From: Verrucomicrobiota bacterium
GTDB taxonomy: Bacteria > Verrucomicrobiota > Verrucomicrobiia > Verrucomicrobiales > Verrucomicrobiaceae
Assembly (NCBI GenBank): GCA_026397715.1
Contig: JAPLUN010000292.1
Coordinates: 1 to 44,019, forward strand
DNA length: 44,019 bases
Reading direction: 5' to 3'
Made by a program: the position numbers and the translations under genes. The notes under the pieces were generated by a model. The model saw only the letters and a program-made list of their open reading frames with translations, ran no database searches and was not told the DNA's origin. Shown in pieces: positions 8,250 through 16,950 of this stretch. Position 1 is the first letter of the stretch. Each line of letters begins with the position of its first letter.

Positions 8250-8573
8250 ATGCCATCACGCACCGTGACACGTTCATTCGACTGCCTCACCGCCATGCGC
8301 GCGCTGGGTGAGCCGACACGTCTCCGTCTGGTGCGTCTCCTCATCGGTGGCGCTAAGCCGGTGACCGAACTGTGTGAAACTCTGAACGTCACGCCCTACA
8401 ACGTCTCCAAGCACCTGCGGGTCCTCAAAGAAGCATGCCTGCTCAAAGTCGAGAAGCAGGGTCAGCAGCGCATCTACGCGCTCGCGGAAGCGTTCAGCGA
8501 AAAACTCGCGAAGAACTCCAACACCCTCGACCTCGGCTGCTGCCAGTTTCATTTCGATAAGCTGCCTGAGTAG
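8250..8573 (+). CDS. ArsR-family winged-helix regulator with C-terminal Cys pair
   Basis: The 107-residue protein is chosen from ATG 8250. The longer open frame to 8076 runs into the divergent receptor gene and its extra residues do not resemble ArsR proteins. The core LGEPTRLRLVRLLIGGAKPVTELC and VTPYNVSKHLRVLKEACLL is the classic ArsR/SmtB winged helix. Cysteines at 12, 42, 63, 97 and 98 are candidate sensors. The C-terminal GCCQFHF pair recalls the C-terminal Cys ligands of the Acidithiobacillus-type arsenite sensor, although the third Cys of that site is absent. ArsR proteins repress DNA until trivalent arsenic, antimony or a metal binds. It probably represses the divergent receptor operon and itself. 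The sulfatase gene begins 47 bases downstream and may be co-transcribed. Confidence 0.88.
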   Translation: MPSRTVTRSFDCLTAMRALGEPTRLRLVRLLIGGAKPVTELCETLNVTPYNVSKHLRVLKEACLLKVEKQGQQRIYALAEAFSEKLAKNSNTLDLGCCQFHFDKLPE

Positions 8574-8620
8574 GCGCAATTCAGCGAAAGCATGGGAACC
8601 TGCCGGCGTTCTCACCACCC

Positions 8621-10276
<1,656 letters not shown>

Positions 10277-10293
10277 CTTCGCAGCGCTCAGCT

Positions 10294-11283
10294 CTACTCC
10301 TTTTGCCTTTTCCAGATCTGGCACATGTACCAAGCCTTGAAGGTGGCCGCCAGCTCCCGGTAATTGGAACAGCCTTTCAGCATTGTCCCGGCAAAACCTG
10401 CGGCCAGAAACTCAGCTGCAAACTGGCTGCGGTCAGCGCGTGAGACGTTCCCCTTGCGCATCTTGCCCAGGAAGTGACCCATCTCACGCACGACCTGCTT
10501 ATGCAGGGCACCGCGCAGTGCTGGCGGCTGCGCCTTCGCAAAATCTTTCAGCAGCCCCGCGACTTTGAGATAGCTGGCGATGCGATGATGCACTTTGGCT
10601 GCATCGCGCGACTGCGTCAGCGAGCTTGGATTGCTCCGGTAGCCATAGCGCGGCGGCTGTGAAAACCCCATGCGTTTGGCTGCCAGTGCCAGCTGCACCG
10701 TCCAGGGAATGTCCTCATGGATCATGTCACGCCTGAACCGCATCTGCGCCGCTTCGATCATGCTGCGACGGCAAAACTGCAGCCACACATAGTGGGGCCA
10801 CTCGCGCTGTTTGACGCCCTGCACCAGCCACTCAGATCCAGTCAAAATAGACTCCCAGGACTGTCGATTAAGAATGGCCGGCGGCTTTGAATCAAGGAAC
10901 GCCTGCGGATCTGCCCTGAAGCTGAAACCATTGCACAACAAGCAATCCAGCTCCCCCTGCTCAGCCTGCTGATGCCACGCCGCCAATGAGCCGGGAGCGA
11001 TCCAGTCATCACCATCAAGAAAGGCCAGCCATTTTCCTGAAGCACGGTCCAGCCCGGCATTCCGCGCCGCCGAGACGCCTTGGTTGGCCTGCTCGATCAC
11101 GATGATCCTGGGATCACGCTCTGCGTGCGCTTTGATCTTGCTCAGCGACCCGTCAGTGGAGCCGTCATCGATGATGATGATCTCCAGCGAGAGTTCCCCC
11201 TGCACACACGCCGCCGACAGGGATTCATCCAAATACGGCTCGTTGTTGAATACGGGAATGATGAGTGAGACGTCGGGTTGCAT
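10294..11283 (-). CDS. Family 2 glycosyltransferase
   Basis: ATG 11283 gives 329 residues beginning MQPDVSLIIPVFNN, the normal GT2 opening. A GTG at 11316 would add 11 unremarkable residues. The GT-A fold motifs are present: IIIIDDGSTDGS, the NQGVSAARNAGLDRASG strand-loop and the metal-binding LDGDDW. The C-terminal part is helical and basic with no membrane span, so the enzyme is cytoplasmic or peripheral. GT2 enzymes transfer a sugar from a nucleotide donor to polysaccharide, lipid or protein acceptors; the donor and acceptor cannot be read here. It converges on the sulfatase gene (17-base gap) and lies 57 bases downstream of the AraC-type gene on the same strand, but a shared function is not evident. 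Confidence 0.88.
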   Translation of the reverse strand: MQPDVSLIIPVFNNEPYLDESLSAACVQGELSLEIIIIDDGSTDGSLSKIKAHAERDPRIIVIEQANQGVSAARNAGLDRASGKWLAFLDGDDWIAPGSLAAWHQQAEQGELDCLLCNGFSFRADPQAFLDSKPPAILNRQSWESILTGSEWLVQGVKQREWPHYVWLQFCRRSMIEAAQMRFRRDMIHEDIPWTVQLALAAKRMGFSQPPRYGYRSNPSSLTQSRDAAKVHHRIASYLKVAGLLKDFAKAQPPALRGALHKQVVREMGHFLGKMRKGNVSRADRSQFAAEFLAAGFAGTMLKGCSNYRELAATFKAWYMCQIWKRQKE

Positions 11284-11340
11284 GAAGGATGGGGCGCTAA
11301 AAGAGTCCAAGAGCACCCATCCAGCAATCGACTTTACTGA

Positions 11341-12213
11341 TCACGCCGCCTGCTCCACCCCGCTCAAGCGATATTCAGACGGCGACACTCCGGTGTGGCG
11401 GCGAAACCAGGCGGTGAAGTGGGAAGCATGGCGAAAGCCCAGCGCGAAGGCGACTTCTTTGAGCGTGTCCTGATCCGCCACAATGCGCTCGCGTGCCACG
11501 TCAAGCCGCCGCCGCTCCATGAACATGCGCAGCCCGATGCCAAACTGCTGCTGCATCAATTGTTCCGCACGGCGGCTGCCGATCGGGAAATCCGGCGGCA
11601 AACTCGGCGTCGTTTGATCCAGCGGCAGCGCCTGCAGCCATTCAACGATTTGATCCACACGGCGGCGGCGTGCTCTCACCTGAGGTTCAGGCTTCACGCC
11701 GAGCTCTTGCAAAGTTTCCATCCACACCGCAAACCAGGCGGCGAATGCGGCTTCTCGTGCGGCCCATTCACTCGCAGAATACGAAGCGGCTTCTATGGCC
11801 TGACGATAGGGGACGGCTTTCTGCGCACCGTGAATACTGGCAAAAAGCTGCCGTGTGGCTTTCTGCAATGCGGGAGCCTCAGCAGCGAAATTGAGCGCAT
11901 CGCGGAACAACGATGTACCATCCGGCCACTGGCTGCGGAAGCCGACGGATAACAGCCGTGTGTTCGCTGCAAACCAATGGCGCCGCAGCCGGGGCGAAGA
12001 GAAAAACGCATGCCCTCCTGGCACAAGCGTCTCCTTGCCATCCGCCCGGATGCGCACTTCACCACGCTCCACGAAGAAGACTCCCGCAGGCACCGGGATC
12101 TCGGCAGACCACACCCCGCACTGCGGCACAGGTCCGCGATACACCCACAGCCACTCATGGCGCAGGCTGCGCCAGACATCAGCGGGAAGTTGGATGACCT
12201 GCTTTTTTGGCAT
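11341..12213 (-). CDS. AraC-family transcriptional regulator
   Basis: The 290-residue protein has an N-terminal cupin-like ligand domain (about residues 20-110; IPVPAGVFFVERGEVRIRADG). The C-terminal AraC/XylS DNA-binding domain is clear. Its second helix-turn-helix reads LKEVAFALGFRHASHFTAWF, followed by RRHTGVSPSEYR, the family signature. The first HTH is less typical (RAEQLMQQQFGIGLRMFMERRRL). Such proteins usually activate sugar-use genes when a small ligand binds. The gene is divergent from the secreted protein gene at 12302 across an 88-base spacer, which makes that gene a plausible target. The inducer is unknown. Confidence 0.88.
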   Translation of the reverse strand: MPKKQVIQLPADVWRSLRHEWLWVYRGPVPQCGVWSAEIPVPAGVFFVERGEVRIRADGKETLVPGGHAFFSSPRLRRHWFAANTRLLSVGFRSQWPDGTSLFRDALNFAAEAPALQKATRQLFASIHGAQKAVPYRQAIEAASYSASEWAAREAAFAAWFAVWMETLQELGVKPEPQVRARRRRVDQIVEWLQALPLDQTTPSLPPDFPIGSRRAEQLMQQQFGIGLRMFMERRRLDVARERIVADQDTLKEVAFALGFRHASHFTAWFRRHTGVSPSEYRLSGVEQAA

Positions 12214-12301
12214 CGGGCAGCTATGCGGGGGATGTAAGCGATTTCAATCCGACATAATTCACCCCGGTTGCCAGAACCACATGCATGGCTTTGATCCATT
12301 C

Positions 12302-14635
12302 ATGAAATCTAATCTCCTGCTGCTCGCGGCATTCACAGGCTTTCTCGCCGCCGAGGAACCGCGCCATATCAGCGGCATCTACCCAAGCCTCGCCATGTTC
12401 AACAACGAAGGCGAGTGCGGCACGGGGGCCGTGGTGCCCTGGGCGGACCGGCTCTGGGTTATCACCTACGGGCCTCATCTGCCCTTCGGATCAAGCGACA
12501 AGCTCTATGAGATCACACCAGATCTGAAACAGATCGTGCGCCCAGAGAGCGTGGGCGGCACCCCCGCGAACCGCATGATCCACCCCGAGTCAAAGCAGCT
12601 TTTCATCGGGCCTTATGTGATCGGCTCCGATCGCGCCGTGCGGATGATTCCACCGAACAAGATGCCAGGCCGGCTCACGGGCAATGCACGCCACCTGACC
12701 GATCCCGCCGGCAAAATCTATTACGCAACGATGGAGGAAGGCCTCTACGAAGTGGACGTGAAATCGCTGGCCGTCACCTCACTAATCCGCGATGGCAACC
12801 CTTTGAAGCAAGACTTCAAAGTCTCGACACCTCTCACTAAACTGGAGTCTCAACTGCCCGGCTATCACGGCAAAGGACTCTATTCGACCCAAGGCCGCTT
12901 GATTTACGCCAACAATGGCGACCGTGACAAACGCGTGCTCACGGACCCCACCACCCCCAGCGGCGCTCTGGGAGAATGGCGCAAACCCGGAGACGACTGG
13001 CAGCTCGTTCGGCGCAATCAATTCACCGAAGTCACCGGCCCCGGCGGCATCCAGGGCAGCGCGGCAGACGCACCGGCATGGAGCATCGGCTGGGATGCGA
13101 AATCTCTCATCCTGATGCTGCTGGATGGCGGCAAATGGCAGTCGTTTCGTCTGCCAAAAGTCAGCCATAGCTATGACGGCGCGCATGGCTGGAACACCGA
13201 ATGGCCGCGCATCCGCGACATCGGTGAAGACGACCTGCTGATGACGATGCATGGCGCGTTCTGGCGCTTCCCACGCACCTTCTCTGCGACCAACACGAAC
13301 GGCATCCGCGTCCGCAGCGCCTACATGAAGGTGATCGGCGACTTCTGCCGCTGGAACGACCGTCTGGTCTTCGGCTGCGATGATTCGGCGAAGTCGGAAT
13401 TCCTCAACAAACGCAAAGTCAAAGGCGGCATCGACAGCGTGGGTCAGTCCCAGTCGAATCTGTGGTTCACAAGTCCTGAGACGCCGGACAAGCTCGGCCC
13501 CGTGCATGCAAGCGGTGCGGTGTGGCTGCATGAGAGTGTGAAGGCGGGGGATGTGGCTGACCGCTTTCTCGTCGGCGGCTGGAAGCATCATCGCGTACAT
13601 GCCATCAACCACGCAGGTGGCAGCGCCGGAAAGATCAGTCACACGGTTCTTGGCGACTGGTTGAAGGTGACCGCCAATGAGGACTGCAAAGACCTCAGCG
13701 TCATCATCACGCTCACGAACGGCGATCCACGCGGCACCGAAGCTGACCCCATCTTCGACGGCCTGTCACGCATCGGTGATGCCCAGTCACAGCAGGGCGT
13801 CTTCCGCCCGCGGGGTGAAAACAAACGCACGCTGAGTTTTGCGACTGACGCCGGTTATTACGAGATGGATGCGGATTTGAAATTGAAACGTGTCGAGGAT
13901 GCCAAGGCGGAGGAGTTCACCCAAACCAGAGTCGCGATTCCGAAGAACGTCATCACGCTCGACGATGCCAGCGTACTCGTCGTCGATGATCGTGGCCGCC
14001 GCTGGCGCCTGCCACGTGCTTCAAAGGCCTATGACGCCGCCACGAATGCAGGTGAGCTGCGCATCTGCCGCGAAGTCGCCACGGAGCGCGACATGCTCAG
14101 CGCTTGCGGCACCTTCTTCGAGCTGCCTGCCGAAAACGCCGACGGCTTCGCCAAGATCCGCCCCATTTGTTCGCACAATCTGCGCGTGACTGACTATGGC
14201 GGTTATCGCGGTCTCTTTTTGATGAGCGGCATCAAACCAGACGCCAAGGCGGGCGGGCACATCCTCCGCAGCGACGACGGCAAGGCCGCGCTCTGGGCCG
14301 GAGCCATCGATGACCTCTGGAAACTCGGCAAGCCGCACGGCGAAGGCGGCCCCTGGAAAAACACCACCGTGAAAGCGAACGAGAAGAGCGACTCCTACCT
14401 CATGTGGGGTTACGACAAGCGTACACTCTCACTGAGCCATGATTCAAAGGAGCCCGTTTCATTTCAGATCGAAACAGACCTTACCGGCACTGGCATGTGG
14501 GTCACCTTTCAGCATTGGGTAGTCCAGCCCAATGAAACCCGCGATGTCGTCTTTTTCGAAGACTGGCAGGCGCGCTGGGTGCGCGTTTCAGCCGACAAAG
14601 ACTGCACCGCCACGGCTCAGCTCAAATACGAGTGA
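12302..14635 (+). CDS. Large secreted protein, probable beta-propeller, unknown function
   Basis: ATG 12302 gives 777 residues starting with a signal peptide (MKSNLLLLAAFTGFLAAEE). An in-frame ATG at 12281 would add seven residues before it. The frame stays open upstream to 11855, but that part is antisense to the AraC-type gene and is not coding. The mature protein shows repeated beta-strand-rich blocks with GxxY/W and Asp turns (for example LWVITYGPHLPFGS, GKIYYATMEEGLYEVD, DDLLMTMHGAFWRFPRTF), suggesting one or two propellers, and a C-terminal beta-sandwich-like stretch. No catalytic signature was recognised. Divergence from the AraC-type regulator suggests induced expression for an extracellular substrate. 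Its TGA directly abuts the stop codon of the convergent hydroxylase gene. Confidence 0.8.
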   Translation: MKSNLLLLAAFTGFLAAEEPRHISGIYPSLAMFNNEGECGTGAVVPWADRLWVITYGPHLPFGSSDKLYEITPDLKQIVRPESVGGTPANRMIHPESKQLFIGPYVIGSDRAVRMIPPNKMPGRLTGNARHLTDPAGKIYYATMEEGLYEVDVKSLAVTSLIRDGNPLKQDFKVSTPLTKLESQLPGYHGKGLYSTQGRLIYANNGDRDKRVLTDPTTPSGALGEWRKPGDDWQLVRRNQFTEVTGPGGIQGSAADAPAWSIGWDAKSLILMLLDGGKWQSFRLPKVSHSYDGAHGWNTEWPRIRDIGEDDLLMTMHGAFWRFPRTFSATNTNGIRVRSAYMKVIGDFCRWNDRLVFGCDDSAKSEFLNKRKVKGGIDSVGQSQSNLWFTSPETPDKLGPVHASGAVWLHESVKAGDVADRFLVGGWKHHRVHAINHAGGSAGKISHTVLGDWLKVTANEDCKDLSVIITLTNGDPRGTEADPIFDGLSRIGDAQSQQGVFRPRGENKRTLSFATDAGYYEMDADLKLKRVEDAKAEEFTQTRVAIPKNVITLDDASVLVVDDRGRRWRLPRASKAYDAATNAGELRICREVATERDMLSACGTFFELPAENADGFAKIRPICSHNLRVTDYGGYRGLFLMSGIKPDAKAGGHILRSDDGKAALWAGAIDDLWKLGKPHGEGGPWKNTTVKANEKSDSYLMWGYDKRTLSLSHDSKEPVSFQIETDLTGTGMWVTFQHWVVQPNETRDVVFFEDWQARWVRVSADKDCTATAQLKYE

Positions 14636-15784
14636 TTATTTCTTCCGCCGGAATGGATGGAGAAACTGCTGCCAGTAGCCCTTGGGCACCGGATGGCCGC
14701 CGATGCCGTAACCTTCGGGCCAGCGGCCGTTTTCCGGCATGTGGTGGGTGCCGAAGAGCTTGTCGAACAGCGGAAAGTGAATGGAAAAATTCACGTCGAT
14801 GGCTTCCTTCTCAATGCCGTGATGCCAGTGATGGAAGCGTGGCGTAACGAAGAATTTCTCGAAGATGCCGAGCTTCCAGCCAAGGTTTGAGTGCGCGAAG
14901 GTGGCGAAGAGATAAACGACCAGCACATACGCATTCACCGCCGTCTGGCTGAAGCCGAGCAGGATCATGGGAAAGACCGTGGTCCCGCGCAGCACGAGGA
15001 TTTCGAAGAAGTGCATCCGCGCTCCGGCCATCCAGTCCATGCTCTGCGCCGAGTGATGCACTGCATGGAAGCGCCACAGGGCCGGGATGCGGTGAAACAG
15101 CCGATGCACCCAATACTGCACCAGATCCGTGAGGAACATGATGGCGATGAGTTGCACAAGAAACGGCAGCGCCGCCACCCAGGCGCGCATCTCCGTCCAT
15201 GGCGTGTGCTTAAACAACGTCTGTGCCGGCATGAAACTCAGCCAGGTCAGGACCTGTACCATCATGCTGCTGACGAGGTAGTAAAACAGATCCTCGCGCC
15301 ATTCCTGGCGGAAGATCCCCTGCTCCGCCCGGTGCGGGAAAATCGTCTCCATGGGGATGAAAAGGAAACCGGTGAAGAGCAGCCGCAGGATGAAGAAATC
15401 GAGCCCGAAATACAGTGGCGTCAGATCGGAGGCCACCGCAGACGCCGAAGTGCCGCCAAAAGTCACTGCCAGCAGCGTCGCCACCATGCCGGTGAGGCCG
15501 AGAGCCTTGCCCAGACGCAGCAGGAGGCTGAGCAGTGAAAAAACAAACGCCAGCACCATCAGGACAAACATGCCCGTGCGGAAGGCCGGATGCCCGATCA
15601 ATGCCGCATTCTCCTTCATGGTGAACACCCCCGGAAAACGCATCATCACCACGCTGCTGAGCGCCGCCAGACCGAACATCAAGCCCAGAACGCCGCTGAT
15701 CCACCCGCTGCCGAACTTTCTCAAAGCAGGCGGTGCCTCCAGTTCACGACGAATCTTTAGACGGGTCTCGTGGAGAGCTTTCAT
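14636..15784 (-). CDS. Membrane fatty acid hydroxylase / sterol desaturase family protein
   Basis: The 382-residue integral membrane protein carries the three histidine clusters that bind the di-iron centre of this superfamily: HRLFH (227-231), HAVHH (240-244) and HHWHH after residue 310, plus an additional HH near the C-terminus (GTHHMPEN). Around five to seven membrane spans precede and separate them. Members hydroxylate or desaturate lipids or sterols, or cleave ether lipids, using O2. About 110 N-terminal residues of extra hydrophobic sequence precede the core, making it longer than the usual 250-300 residues. The stop codon is immediately next to that of the convergent gene. The lipid substrate is not known. 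Confidence 0.85.
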   Translation of the reverse strand: MKALHETRLKIRRELEAPPALRKFGSGWISGVLGLMFGLAALSSVVMMRFPGVFTMKENAALIGHPAFRTGMFVLMVLAFVFSLLSLLLRLGKALGLTGMVATLLAVTFGGTSASAVASDLTPLYFGLDFFILRLLFTGFLFIPMETIFPHRAEQGIFRQEWREDLFYYLVSSMMVQVLTWLSFMPAQTLFKHTPWTEMRAWVAALPFLVQLIAIMFLTDLVQYWVHRLFHRIPALWRFHAVHHSAQSMDWMAGARMHFFEILVLRGTTVFPMILLGFSQTAVNAYVLVVYLFATFAHSNLGWKLGIFEKFFVTPRFHHWHHGIEKEAIDVNFSIHFPLFDKLFGTHHMPENGRWPEGYGIGGHPVPKGYWQQFLHPFRRKK

Positions 15785-15871
15785 AGCACGATTTTAGTAT
15801 TCCTTGCTTTGATTACAAGACCACCGGGAATAATCCCCCGCTGTTTTTCTGCCTTTTGTGTCAGGAGGAGC

Positions 15872-15973
15872 ATGAAAAAATTCATCGCATCCACGTCCGG
15901 TGATGTCACAATTGACGTATTCCCACCAAACCATGACTGCAACCTTCGGCCGAATGCTCATCGCTGCGCGTGA
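15872..15973 (+). CDS. Possible 33-residue leader ORF upstream of the HTH gene
   Basis: An ATG at 15872 is preceded by AGGAGG with three intervening bases, the strongest ribosome-binding site noticed in the window. It opens a 33-codon frame (MKKFIASTSGDVTIDV...) ending at TGA 15971-15973. The frame overlaps the first 41 bases of the HTH gene in another frame, and that gene has no Shine-Dalgarno of its own. The arrangement would allow coupled re-initiation. The peptide has no recognisable family, so it could be a leader, a real microprotein or a chance frame. Confidence 0.4.
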   Translation: MKKFIASTSGDVTIDVFPPNHDCNLRPNAHRCA

Positions 15974-16532
15974 AAAACGCGGCATGTCCATTGAGGACGC
16001 TGCGCATGAGACACGCATTCCGGCGCAGCGCCTGCGTTACCTGGAATCCGGCAACATTGCGGCATTTGGCAGCCTGACGTATGCGCGTTCGTTCATGCGA
16101 CAGTACAGCGATTTTCTCGAAGTGGACGCATCCTCCATGCTGGAGGAACTGCCCGAAGGCGCCTTGGGCGGAGAGCGGGATTACCGTTACCTGACACAAT
16201 CACAGGGGCCATGGCTGCGTGAGCCTGCCTCCCGCCATGAGCGCATCACAGCGCCTGCAGATGGCCGGGTGCGCTCCATCAAGTCCCCGCTGCCGGCGGC
16301 CCTTGCGGTCTTTCTCTTCGTTCTCGCCGGCACCGCCATGTGGGGAAAGCATGTGGCTGACATGCGCAGCCAGGTGGAGCATGCCGCGCTGAAGGCGCTG
16401 CCAGCAGAGGATAAAAACACCTCCCCACCAGCCTCTCTGGTGGCCTCCCCAGGCACGGGAAGTGCGACGAATGCAAAAACGAAACAGCTGGATTTTCCGG
16501 GCACCGCCCATAAAGCTACTCCTGTAAACTGA
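15933..16532 (+). CDS. RodZ-like membrane-anchored helix-turn-helix protein
   Basis: ATG 15933 gives 199 residues. ATG or GTG codons at 15900-15905 would add about ten residues that do not belong to the HTH domain. Residues 1-65 form an HTH_25-type domain (GRMLIAAREKRGMSIEDAAHETRIPAQRLRYLE, split here by its turn), as in RodZ/YmfM. A basic stretch and one membrane span follow near residues 117-137 (PAALAVFLFVLAGTAMWG), then a Ser/Thr/Ala-rich tail. RodZ links the MreB cytoskeleton to the cell wall; this protein is shorter and lacks an obvious periplasmic RodZ_C domain. A small membrane-protein gene follows after 7 bases and is probably co-transcribed. Confidence 0.75.
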   Translation: MTATFGRMLIAAREKRGMSIEDAAHETRIPAQRLRYLESGNIAAFGSLTYARSFMRQYSDFLEVDASSMLEELPEGALGGERDYRYLTQSQGPWLREPASRHERITAPADGRVRSIKSPLPAALAVFLFVLAGTAMWGKHVADMRSQVEHAALKALPAEDKNTSPPASLVASPGTGSATNAKTKQLDFPGTAHKATPVN

Positions 16533-16539
16533 TCTGCGA

Positions 16540-16881
16540 ATGCCTGCGCCTGAAACCATTCCCCAAAAATCCCTGTGGTGGCTCGAATCACTGCTCTGGT
16601 CTGCTGCCATCATCATTGGCGTGACCATTGCGGCTTATGTGAATGAAACCGCACGTGAGATCGTGACCCAGGGGCTGGCCTATTTCTTCACCTTTTTCTC
16701 CACTCCGTTTGTGCTGGAGACCAGCACGGCATTTGTCGGCTTCTGCATCGTGATGTTCATCAACGCCCGTCGTCTCGAACGCGAAGGCGACGGCTGGGTA
16801 GAAATGGAGATCAAGGACCCTGCCGTGCCGGAAAATCTCAGCCTAAGCCAAACGCACAGCGACAAAGCTTCCGAAGTCTGA
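16540..16881 (+). CDS. Small membrane protein, unknown function
   Basis: The 113-residue protein has two hydrophobic segments (about residues 13-34, SLLWSAAIIIGVTIAAYV, and 48-75, with FFTFFSTPFVLETSTAFVGF) and a charged C-terminal tail of about 35 residues. No family was recognised. It starts seven bases after the stop of the RodZ-like gene and so is likely translated from the same message. That makes a cell-envelope or shape-related role possible but unproven. Confidence 0.65.
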   Translation: MPAPETIPQKSLWWLESLLWSAAIIIGVTIAAYVNETAREIVTQGLAYFFTFFSTPFVLETSTAFVGFCIVMFINARRLEREGDGWVEMEIKDPAVPENLSLSQTHSDKASEV

Positions 16882-16950
16882 AGTCTGACTGGTCTTCGGC
16901 ACGTACCTGTTTCACCCTTCGGACCCGCCGAATGTGAACCTGACGCCTGC

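Noticed and set aside
11855-12301. 149-codon N-terminal extension of the large secreted protein
   Set aside because: The region is antisense to the AraC-type gene, and the signal peptide begins at 12302.
15820-15855. Short hairpin around GGGAATAATCCC followed by a T run
   Set aside because: The stem is only three base pairs with mismatches beyond it, and it lies in a divergent promoter region, not after a gene end.
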